Assembly (NCBI GenBank): GCA_047921175.1
Contig: JBLRWQ010000045.1
Span: 1-25,759, forward strand
Length of the DNA: 25,759 bases
Direction of reading: 5' to 3'
DNA from: T1Sed10-7 sp047921175
GTDB taxonomy: Bacteria; Actinomycetota; Nitriliruptoria; Nitriliruptorales; Nitriliruptoraceae
Under the pieces are notes generated by a model that saw only the letters and a list, made by a program, of their open reading frames with translations, searched no databases and was not told the origin of the DNA. The stretch's first letter is position 1. Each line of letters starts with the position of its first letter. Shown one piece after another: positions 20,798 to 25,759 of this stretch. The position numbers were made by a program, and so were the translations under genes.

Positions 20798-20938
20798 GTG
20801 ACCCGCTGGGAGTACGCGACCGCCCCGCTCATCAGCCACGCCCTGCAGCAGATCCTGAACCAGTGGGGTGACGACGGCTGGGAGCTCGTCGCCGTCGCGG
20901 AGAACGTGGCCTACTTCAAGCGCCCGAAGGAGAGCTGA
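20798..20938 (+). CDS. DUF4177-like small protein
   Basis: A 46-residue protein, TRWEYATAPLISHALQQILN followed by QWGDDGWELVAVAENVAYFKRPKES. The pattern WEY....HA..QILnqWG.dGWELV is the short actinobacterial DUF4177-type module, usually about 50 residues and always next to a RidA gene in related genomes (Rv3678A type in M. tuberculosis). Its function is unknown. The start GTG 20798 has GAGGAG 5 bases upstream. The stop lies one base before the RidA GTG, so the two are translated together. Confidence 0.85.
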   Translation: MTRWEYATAPLISHALQQILNQWGDDGWELVAVAENVAYFKRPKES

Positions 20939-20939
20939 G

Positions 20940-21404
20940 GTGGCGACCCCCACGCAGCGTCTCACCGACCTCGGGCTGTCGCTGCCGGAGGTCCCGACGC
21001 CCGCGGCCGCCTACCAGCCCTACGCCACCAGCGGTGAGCTCGTGCTGACCGCGGGCCAGCTCCCCGTCCGGGGTGGCACGCTGGCGGTCACCGGCCGGCT
21101 CGGCGCGGAGCTCACGACCGAGCAGGGCGCGGCCGAGGCCCGCATCGCCGCACTGAACCTGCTGGCCGTCGGCGCCGCGGCGTTCGGTTCCCTCGATGCG
21201 GTCCGGGTGGTCAAGCTGACGGTCTTCGTGGCCTCCACCGAGGCCTTCCAGGAGCACCACCTGGTCGCCAACGGCGCCTCACAGCTGCTCGGCGAGGTCC
21301 TCGGTGACGCCGGCGTGCACGCCCGTTCCGCGGTCGGGGTGGCGGCGCTCCCGCTCGGTGCGCCGGTCGAGGTGGAGGCGGTACTGGCCCGGGTGGCGGG
21401 GTGA
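20940..21404 (+). CDS. RidA family protein
   Basis: A 154-residue RidA/YjgF/UK114 protein. Canonical RidA deaminates reactive enamine/imine intermediates made by PLP enzymes, protecting cells from 2-aminoacrylate. The family features are YATSGELVLTAGQLPVRGG, EQGAAEARIAALNLLA, VVKLTVFVASTEAFQEHHLV, and HARSAVGVAALPLGAPVEVE with Arg129 at the substrate carboxylate position. It is longer at the N-terminus than E. coli RidA, as in other actinobacterial paralogs. GTG 20940 is chosen as the first codon of the conserved protein. The Nudix gene overlaps its stop (GTGA). Whether it deaminates enamines or has another Rid role is not shown. Confidence 0.92.
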   Translation: MATPTQRLTDLGLSLPEVPTPAAAYQPYATSGELVLTAGQLPVRGGTLAVTGRLGAELTTEQGAAEARIAALNLLAVGAAAFGSLDAVRVVKLTVFVASTEAFQEHHLVANGASQLLGEVLGDAGVHARSAVGVAALPLGAPVEVEAVLARVAG

Positions 21405-22312
21405 CCGGCGCGCCGAGCGAGCACGCCGGCAGCCCGGCACCGACAGCGGGTTCCCCGGGCGCCTCGGTACCGGTCGAGGATGCGGTCACGGTCATCGTGA
21501 TCCGCGACCGCCCGACCCGGGTCCAGGTGGCTGGCCGCGCCCGCCGCAGCGGTGGGCCCGACGACGGCGGGGGCATGGAGGTGCTCCTGCTGGAGCGGCA
21601 CCAGGACAGCGTCTTCGCGCCCGGTGCGTTGGTCTTCCCCGGTGGCAAGCTCGATCCCACCGACGACCTGCCGGCGGCGCGCGTGCGCATGCGCGACCCC
21701 GAAGGCTGGGCCGTGCGGCTCGGCGTCGCAGATGAGGCGGCAGCCCGCGCGATGCTCGTCGCCGCGGTGCGGGAGACCTTCGAGGAGTCGGGCCTGCTCC
21801 TGGCCGTCCACCGCGACGGCCAGCCGCTCGCCGACGGTGCGCTGCCCGACACCGAGGTGGCGACGCTCCGTGCGGCGCTCGCCGAGCGCGGGTCCTCGGT
21901 CGACTGGCGCCCGTGGCTCGCCGAGCACGAGCTCGTCCTCGACCTCGATGCGCTGGCGATGTGGTCGTGGTGGGTCACCCCGGTGGGGCCACCACGTCGC
22001 TACGACACCCGCTTCCTCGTCGCGCACGCACCGGCAGCGCAGATCCCCAGCCACGACCAGGTCGAGACCACCTCGATGCGGTGGACCAGCCCGGGGGCGG
22101 CGCTGGCCGCGCACGCGGCCGGTGAGCTCCACATGATCTTCCCGACGCGTCGCACCTTGGAGCAGCTGTCGGCGTACCGGGACGCGGACGCGGTCCTGCA
22201 GGCGGCGCGGACCGGGCAGGTCGACCTGCGTCGTATCCAGCCCAACGTCGTGCTGGTGGATGACGTGCCGATGGTCCAGCACCCCGACGGCGGCCCGCCT
22301 GCGCCGGTGTGA
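21401..22312 (+). CDS. Nudix hydrolase, NUDT19-like
   Basis: A 303-residue Nudix hydrolase. The core has VFAPGALVFPGGKLDP (FPGG at 79-82) and the Nudix box end RETFEESG (124-131, catalytic Glu125, Glu128, Glu129). The upstream half of the box is irregular: the first glutamate of GX5EX7RE is replaced by Arg, as is common in the NUDT19-like group, where an insertion separates the two halves. A C-terminal extension (LVLDLDALAMWSWWVTPVGP; AAGELHMIFPTRRTLEQLSA) also fits that group, whose known members cleave acyl-CoAs. A CoA substrate is an inference. GTG 21401 overlaps the RidA stop by GTGA, so this is the last gene of the operon. Confidence 0.88.
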   Translation: MTGAPSEHAGSPAPTAGSPGASVPVEDAVTVIVIRDRPTRVQVAGRARRSGGPDDGGGMEVLLLERHQDSVFAPGALVFPGGKLDPTDDLPAARVRMRDPEGWAVRLGVADEAAARAMLVAAVRETFEESGLLLAVHRDGQPLADGALPDTEVATLRAALAERGSSVDWRPWLAEHELVLDLDALAMWSWWVTPVGPPRRYDTRFLVAHAPAAQIPSHDQVETTSMRWTSPGAALAAHAAGELHMIFPTRRTLEQLSAYRDADAVLQAARTGQVDLRRIQPNVVLVDDVPMVQHPDGGPPAPV

Positions 22313-22436
22313 GCGACGGACGTCCGCGTCGGTCCGGGGGCAGCCCGCCGGGCCGGCCCCGGGGACCCGGAGGGATCCGTCGCCGGGACCATCCAGCGCC
22401 GTGGCGGTGGCGAACCCTCCAAGCAAGTCGCTCCGT

Positions 22437-22513
22437 CGGTGGCAGCGGACCGCGCGCCCTCCTGATGGGGAAGCCCATCGGGTGGCGCGACCTCCGCCGG
22501 GTCGCTGCCACCG
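22437..22513 (+). ncRNA. Structured RNA element upstream of serS (unassigned)
   Basis: Three nested stems fit one RNA hairpin: CGGTGGCAGCG (22437-22447)/CGCTGCCACCG (22503-22513), extended by ACC/GGT past a bulged G; CGCGCC (22453-22458)/GGCGCG (22484-22489); and GATGGG (22464-22469)/CCCATC (22474-22479) with loop GAAG. Upstream, GGAGGG and CCCTCC (about 22369-22419), with TCGCC/GGCGA inside, make another stem. There is no T-box consensus UGGNACC and no known riboswitch core that I recognise. It could be a 3' UTR structure of the Nudix mRNA, a small RNA or a serS regulator. The gap 22313-22436 holds no gene. Confidence 0.4.
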
Positions 22514-22537
22514 CCGGTCGCTCTCGAGCGGCCGATA

Positions 22538-22573
22538 CCGGGCCCTGGGAACCCCGCACCTCCCAGGGCCCGG
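22538..22573 (+). terminator. Strong 13-bp hairpin before serS
   Basis: CCGGGCCCTGGGA (22538-22550) and TCCCAGGGCCCGG (22561-22573) pair perfectly around 10 bases, followed by the pyrimidine-rich TTCCTCGTGTCTTCC. It fits an intrinsic terminator of the DUF4177-RidA-Nudix operon or of the structured RNA just upstream, ahead of the serS promoter. Confidence 0.6.
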
Positions 22574-22605
22574 TTCCTCGTGTCTTCCGCCCGCGTCGGC
22601 GGCAC

Positions 22606-22611
22606 TAGCCT
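22606..22611 (+). promoter_or_regulatory. Candidate leaderless -10 for serS
   Basis: TAGCCT, then exactly 7 bases, then ATG 22619. No ribosome site is seen, so transcription probably starts at the A of ATG. This places serS transcription downstream of the hairpin and argues against attenuation from this promoter. Confidence 0.5.
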
Positions 22612-22618
22612 TGCGCGC

Positions 22619-23881
22619 ATGATCGATCCCAGACGACTCACCGACGACGCCGAGGCGGTCGCAGCAGCGCTCGCCCGCCGGGGTGTGGACCGCGCCGAGC
22701 TCGAGCGCCTGCGCCAGCTCGACGAGCGGCGTCGCGCGCTGACCGCAGCCGTGGACCGAGCCCGTGCGGAGCAGCGCGCCGCCTCCAAGGGCATCGGGCA
22801 GGCGCCACCGGACCAGCGCGCCCAGATGATCGAGGCGGCCCAGGCGCTCAAGGACGAGGTCGCCCGTCTCGAGGACGAGCTGGCCACGGTGCTCGACGAG
22901 CACGCCGCTGCCTTCGCCCGGGTACCGAACCTGCCCGACCCGGACGCTCCCGACGGGGTCGAGGGCGACGGGGTCGTGCTGCGCACGATCGGCCCACCTC
23001 GACCCGAGCTGACCGACCCGAAGGACCACGTCGAGCTGCTCGAGGCCGCGGACGCCCTCGACCTCGCCCGGGGTGCCAAGGTGTCCGGGGCCCGCTTCGC
23101 CTACCTCAAGGGGGAGGGGGCGCTGCTCGAGTTCGCGCTGGTGCGCTACGCCATCGAGGTGGCGATGCGTCACGGTCACACGCCGGTGATCCCGCCGGTC
23201 CTGGTGCGCGAGGAGGCCATGTACGGCACGGGCTTCCTGCCCACCGACGAGCAGCAGCTGTTCGCGACCCGTGACGACGACCTCTACCTCGTCGGCACCG
23301 CCGAGGTCCCGCTCGCCGGGCTCCACCTCGACGAGCTGCTCGAGCCCGACGAGCTCCCCGTGCGCTACGTCGGCTACTCGCCGTGCTTCCGGCGCGAGGC
23401 GGGCGCGCATGGCAAGGACACCCGGGGGATCCTGCGGGTGCACCAGTTCGAGAAGGTCGAGCTCTTCTCCTTCGTCGCGCCGGATGCCTCCGGGGACGAG
23501 CACCAGCGGATCCTGTCGATCCAGGAGGAGATCTTCTCCGGGCTGGAGATCCACGCGCAGGTGGTGGACATCCCCGTCGGTGACCTCGGGGCCTCCGCGG
23601 CGCGCAAGTTCGACCTGGAGGCGTGGCTGCCGGGGCAGGGCGCCTACCGCGAGGTGACCTCCTGCTCGAACACCACCGACTACCAGGCCCGGCGGCTTCG
23701 GACCCGGATCCGGGTGGCGAACGGCGACAACGTGCTGGTCCACACCCTGAACGGCACGGCGCTGGCGGTGCAGCGCGCCATCATCGCGCTCGTCGAGCAG
23801 CACCAGCGGCCCGACGGCACGGTCGTGGTGCCCGCGGCGCTGCAGCCCCACCTCGGTCGTGAGGTGCTGTTCGCCCGGTGA
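22619..23881 (+). CDS. serS: Serine--tRNA ligase
   Basis: A 420-residue class II aminoacyl-tRNA synthetase that charges tRNA-Ser (and tRNA-Sec where present). The N-terminal residues about 25-105 form the long antiparallel coiled-coil arm (VDRAELERLRQLDERRRALT; QALKDEVARLEDELATVLDE) that recognises the long variable arm of tRNA-Ser. The catalytic core follows: motif 2 CFRREAGAHGKDTRGILRVH (about 253-272), the serine/ATP site EKVELFSF, and motif 3 LNGTALAVQRAIIALVEQHQ (about 375-395). The length is usual. Two tRNA-Ser genes lie within 1.4 kb downstream, the first only 63 bases past the stop. A TAGCCT -10 with 7-base spacing suggests a leaderless message. Confidence 0.98.
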   Translation: MIDPRRLTDDAEAVAAALARRGVDRAELERLRQLDERRRALTAAVDRARAEQRAASKGIGQAPPDQRAQMIEAAQALKDEVARLEDELATVLDEHAAAFARVPNLPDPDAPDGVEGDGVVLRTIGPPRPELTDPKDHVELLEAADALDLARGAKVSGARFAYLKGEGALLEFALVRYAIEVAMRHGHTPVIPPVLVREEAMYGTGFLPTDEQQLFATRDDDLYLVGTAEVPLAGLHLDELLEPDELPVRYVGYSPCFRREAGAHGKDTRGILRVHQFEKVELFSFVAPDASGDEHQRILSIQEEIFSGLEIHAQVVDIPVGDLGASAARKFDLEAWLPGQGAYREVTSCSNTTDYQARRLRTRIRVANGDNVLVHTLNGTALAVQRAIIALVEQHQRPDGTVVVPAALQPHLGREVLFAR

Positions 23882-23907
23882 GCCCGGGCGGGGGCTGGTG
23901 GTGCGGG

Positions 23908-23913
23908 TACCGT
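23908..23913 (+). promoter_or_regulatory. Candidate -10 for tRNA-Ser(TGA)
   Basis: TACCGT (TANNNT) lies 31 bases upstream of the tRNA 5' end in the short gap after serS. Confidence 0.3.
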
Positions 23914-23944
23914 CCGGGTCGGCCGGTGCTCGCGCCGGCCCGCT

Positions 23945-24033
23945 GGAGGGTTGGCCGAGCGGACGAAGGCAGCGGTCTTGAAAACCGCCGTGCGGCGTGA
24001 GCCGTACCGAGGGTTCGAATCCCTCACCCTCCG
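23945..24033 (+). tRNA. tRNA-Ser (anticodon TGA)
   Basis: An 89-base class II tRNA. Acceptor GGAGGGT/ACCCTCC, anticodon stem GCGGT/ACCGC with loop CTTGAAA (anticodon TGA, codon UCA), long variable arm, T arm GAGGG TTCGAAT CCCTC and discriminator G. CCA is not encoded. Its last base is immediately followed by the stop codon complement of the convergent YihY gene. Confidence 0.97.
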
Positions 24034-25119
24034 CTAGTCCGCGACGCCGCTGCTGCGCTGCGTCGGGTGTGGCTGCTGTCCCTGCGGTTCCGTGTCGTCG
24101 TCGGATCGGCGCGGGCGTCGAGGTGGGGTGACCGCCGCGCGGATCTCCGCCGTCAGGGTGCGGTCGCGCTCGCGGGCCGCGAGGTCGTCGACGGCTGCAG
24201 CCAGGGGGTCCTGCTGCCGGACCTTGCGGCCCGTCTGCTCGATCTGCGCGTTGAGCTCCGCCCCGAGCAGCACCGCCAGCGCGGTCAACCACAGCCACAG
24301 CAGCGCGACGATGGGCCCGGACATCGGGCCGTACACGCTGTCGGTGTTGGCGAGGTAGGCCCCGTAGACGCGCAGACCCGCGCTGCCGAGCAGCCAGACC
24401 CCTGTGGCGATGGCGGCACCGGGCAGGTCGCGCCACCAGCGGGCGCGCCGTGGGACGGCGACGCGGTAGAGCGCCCCGAGCGCGGCGATCGCGAGCAGTA
24501 CGACCGTCGGCCAGTAGGCGACCTCCCAGATCGGCACCAGTGGGCCGAGCGTGATCTCGAGCAGCTCCTCGAGCTGGCCGGCGAACGCGGGGCCGGCCAG
24601 CAGCAGGGGCGCGAGCACCACGCCGACGACCAGGGCACCGAGGGTGGCGGCGAACCCGACGAGGCGTTGCAGCCATCCCGCACGCAGCTCCTCGCTTCCG
24701 TAGACCAACGCGGTCGTCGTCAGCACCACCTTGACGGCTCGCGAGGCGACCCAGATCGCCGCCACGAACGCGGTCGAGACCACCCCGACGCCACCGCCGG
24801 TGAGCAACGGGCGCAGGACCGTGTCGACCACGGTGTCGATCGTGGAGGCGGTGAGGGCGACGCTGGACACCTCGACGGCTCGTGCGATGAGCTCCTCCTG
24901 CCAGTCCTGGCCGTCGATCTCTGGCAGGAAGGCCGGGATCGCGGCGATCACCGCCACGATGAGGGCAGGGAGCGACAGCAGCACGTAGAAAGCGATCTCG
25001 GCGGCGAGGCCGGGGAGGCGGTCGCGGATCGCGTTGTCGAGGGTGCGGATGAGGACCTCGACCGGCCGACGCAACGCCCGGGGCGTGCGCGCGATCACGG
25101 CGGTCGACAGGGGGTGCAC
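24034..25119 (-). CDS. YihY/BrkB family membrane protein
   Basis: A 361-residue YihY/virulence factor BrkB family protein, formerly misnamed RNase BN. The conserved opening RDRLPGLAAEIAFYVLLSLP is followed by about six membrane helices, including TAFVAAIWVASRAVKVVLT, LGALVVGVVLAPLLLAGPA and VALLWLWLTALAVLLGAELN. The last one carries the family's GAELNAQIEQ end. A charged, Pro-rich cytoplasmic tail of about 70 residues follows (RRPRRSDDDTEPQGQQPHP). Transport of an unknown solute is assumed for the family. The start is GTG 25119, with a TACGCT element 6 bases upstream and no ribosome site. The TAG stop touches the end of tRNA-Ser, leaving no 3' UTR of its own. Confidence 0.93.
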   Translation of the reverse strand: MHPLSTAVIARTPRALRRPVEVLIRTLDNAIRDRLPGLAAEIAFYVLLSLPALIVAVIAAIPAFLPEIDGQDWQEELIARAVEVSSVALTASTIDTVVDTVLRPLLTGGGVGVVSTAFVAAIWVASRAVKVVLTTTALVYGSEELRAGWLQRLVGFAATLGALVVGVVLAPLLLAGPAFAGQLEELLEITLGPLVPIWEVAYWPTVVLLAIAALGALYRVAVPRRARWWRDLPGAAIATGVWLLGSAGLRVYGAYLANTDSVYGPMSGPIVALLWLWLTALAVLLGAELNAQIEQTGRKVRQQDPLAAAVDDLAARERDRTLTAEIRAAVTPPRRPRRSDDDTEPQGQQPHPTQRSSGVAD

Positions 25120-25125
25120 GGACGC

Positions 25126-25131
25126 AGCGTA
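25126..25131 (-). promoter_or_regulatory. Candidate leaderless -10 for the YihY gene
   Basis: TACGCT on the minus strand followed by 6 bases and GTG. This is the fourth case in the window of TANNNT set 6-7 bases from a start codon. Confidence 0.45.
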
Positions 25132-25161
25132 GGGCCGTGTGCCCCCCGGTGCTGTGGCTGC

Positions 25162-25167
25162 TACCCT
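25162..25167 (+). promoter_or_regulatory. Candidate -10 for tRNA-Ser(GCT)/tRNA-Arg
   Basis: TACCCT (TANNNT) lies 39 bases before tRNA-Ser(GCT) and diverges from the YihY promoter. The two tRNAs downstream, 28 bases apart, could form one transcript ending at the hairpin after tRNA-Arg. Confidence 0.35.
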
Positions 25168-25206
25168 CCGAGCGCTGCGGCGGGGTCCGCCCCGTCACAG
25201 GCGCCA

Positions 25207-25296
25207 GGAGGCTTCGCCTAGTCTGGTCTATGGCGCGGGATTGCTAATCCCGTTGGGTCTACTCGGCCCTCGAGGGTTCAAATCCCTCAGCCTCCG
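25207..25296 (+). tRNA. tRNA-Ser (anticodon GCT)
   Basis: A 90-base class II tRNA. Acceptor GGAGGCT/AGCCTCC, anticodon stem CGGGA/TCCCG with loop TTGCTAA (anticodon GCT, codons AGC/AGU), long variable arm, T arm GAGGG TTCAAAT CCCTC and discriminator G. CCA is not encoded. Confidence 0.96.
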
Positions 25297-25324
25297 CTCA
25301 GCACGACCGCACGATGCACAACCT

Positions 25325-25399
25325 GCGCTGGTAGCTCAGTCCGGATAGAGCACCTGACTACGGATCAGGCGGCCGGGGGTTCGAATCCCTCCCAGCGCG
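25325..25399 (+). tRNA. tRNA-Arg (anticodon ACG)
   Basis: A 75-base tRNA. Acceptor GCGCTGG/CCAGCGC, D arm GCTC/GAGC, anticodon stem CCTGA/TCAGG with loop CTACGGA (anticodon ACG, read as inosine for CGN), T arm GGGGG TTCGAAT CCCTC with one G-U pair, and discriminator G. CCA is not encoded. A tyrosine recombinase gene starts 163 bases downstream, so the 3' half is the likely attachment site. Confidence 0.97.
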
Positions 25400-25404
25400 C
25401 TTCT

Positions 25405-25450
25405 CGAGAACGGCCCGCTACGTACCTGTAGCAGGCCGTTCTCGCGTTTT
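25405..25450 (+). terminator. Strong intrinsic terminator after tRNA-Arg
   Basis: CGAGAACGGCC (25405-25415) pairs perfectly with GGCCGTTCTCG (25434-25444), with an inner GCTAC/GTAGC stem and a 6-base loop, followed by CGTTTT. This is the most convincing terminator in the window. It separates the tRNA operon from the recombinase gene. Confidence 0.9.
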
Positions 25451-25561
25451 CGGCCGATCGCGCCGATGCGTTATCCACAGGGTGTCATCCCAAATCCATG
25501 CCCAAACGGCGCGGAGCGGGGACAGTGATCCGGGGTCCGACCCACCCTGTGAGGTGTCCCG

Positions 25562-25759
25562 ATGAGCATCCGCAAGCTCCCCTCCGGCAGCTACGAGGCC
25601 CGGGTGATGGTCAACGGCGTCCGCTACGCCGCCACCGTTCCCACCCGTGGCGACGCTGAGGACTGGGTCAAGGTGATCCGGGCCAGAGCGGTCACCGGAG
25701 GGCTGCCCCGCCGCATCACCGTCGAGCAGTACAGCATGCGCTGGATGGCCACCTACGAG
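25562..25759 (+). CDS. Tyrosine recombinase/integrase, 5' part
   Basis: The first 66 residues of a site-specific integrase, cut by the window end. SIRKLPSGSYEARVMVNGVR followed by YAATVPTRGDAEDWVKVIRA is the small arm-site DNA-binding (AP2-like) domain with its typical R..GSYEARV..NG.R pattern. RITVEQYSMRWMATYE begins the SAM-like core-binding domain. The catalytic domain lies outside. ATG 25562 has GAGG 7 bases upstream. The gene runs away from tRNA-Arg(ACG), the normal geometry for an element integrated at a tRNA 3' end. The 111 bases between the terminator and this start are noticeably less GC-rich than the surroundings. Confidence 0.85.
   Translation, partial: MSIRKLPSGSYEARVMVNGVRYAATVPTRGDAEDWVKVIRARAVTGGLPRRITVEQYSMRWMATYE

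Noticed and set aside
22437..22513. T-box riboswitch for serS
   Set aside because: UGGC-like stretches and ACCGCG occur, but the contiguous UGGNACC bulge is absent and I cannot build Stem I with an AG bulge and specifier loop. A covariance-model search would decide.
21020..25198. A 1392-codon open frame on the minus strand
   Set aside because: It is antisense to RidA, Nudix, serS and tRNA-Ser, has no domain pattern, and arises from high-GC codon bias. The real minus gene in it is YihY, in a different frame.
25471..25479. Perfect DnaA box TTATCCACA
   Set aside because: It is isolated, with no cluster of boxes, no AT-rich unwinding region and no dnaA/dnaN nearby. Probably chance or an element-related site, not an origin.
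1..25759. CRISPR arrays, insertion sequences or biosynthetic gene clusters
   Set aside because: No spaced direct repeats, transposase or modular synthase genes were seen. The only tandem repeats lie within coding sequence (7627-7815 and dnaX).

Overview
The window is high-GC chromosomal DNA from an actinobacterium (Actinomycetota). The evidence is a WhiB-family Fe-S protein, a pair of Get3/ArsA-like ATPases next to a PASTA-containing class A penicillin-binding protein, an aspartokinase gene with an internal in-frame start for a beta subunit, several genes with a TANNNT -10 element 6-7 bases before the start codon (the leaderless arrangement common in actinobacteria), and frequent GTG starts. 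A deep-branching class is possible, but the sequence alone does not settle this.

Layout. 1-2150: a decayed ECF sigma factor, two small lipoproteins (one DUF333), a 60-residue basic protein and a DUF2237 protein. 2194-4494: a short-chain dehydrogenase and a frameshifted MFS transporter. 4627-7412: SRP RNA (ffs), dnaX and recR. 7414-7965: a heptad-repeat, tail-anchored coiled-coil protein encoded by 21-bp DNA repeats. 8211-10519: lysC-asd, the first two dedicated steps of the aspartate pathway, with the lysC beta start. 10508-11370: a small winged-helix regulator plus membrane protein behind an AT-rich repeated operator. 11402-11872: a MazG-like pyrophosphohydrolase and tRNA-Pro(CGG).

11944-18675 (minus) is one tightly coupled block: Get3-like ATPase, second Get3-like ATPase, YbjN-like protein, class A PBP with PASTA domains, metallophosphoesterase. 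Four of the five genes meet or overlap by ATGA; the only gap (about 120 bases) carries its own candidate promoter before the PBP gene. Divergently (plus) run an NfeD protein, WhiB, a DUF4177-like protein, RidA and a Nudix hydrolase. From general knowledge, this set resembles the M. tuberculosis neighbourhood Rv3678A-Rv3683 (RidA, two Get3-like ATPases, WhiB4, PonA2, phosphoesterase), so it looks like an ancient actinobacterial envelope/redox neighbourhood. YbjN and NfeD appear added, and the whiB gene is cut by an in-frame TAG just before the GVWGG motif.

22313-25119: an unexplained structured intergenic region, serS with a leaderless-type promoter, tRNA-Ser(TGA) and a YihY membrane protein. 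25207-25759: tRNA-Ser(GCT), tRNA-Arg(ACG) with a strong terminator, and the start of a tyrosine recombinase, which marks the edge of an element probably integrated at tRNA-Arg.

Main points for a second look: the whiB amber codon, the structured RNA upstream of serS, the asymmetric Get3-like pair in its envelope operon, the GAGA tetraloop of the SRP RNA, and the GAAA(A/G)TACTTG operator.
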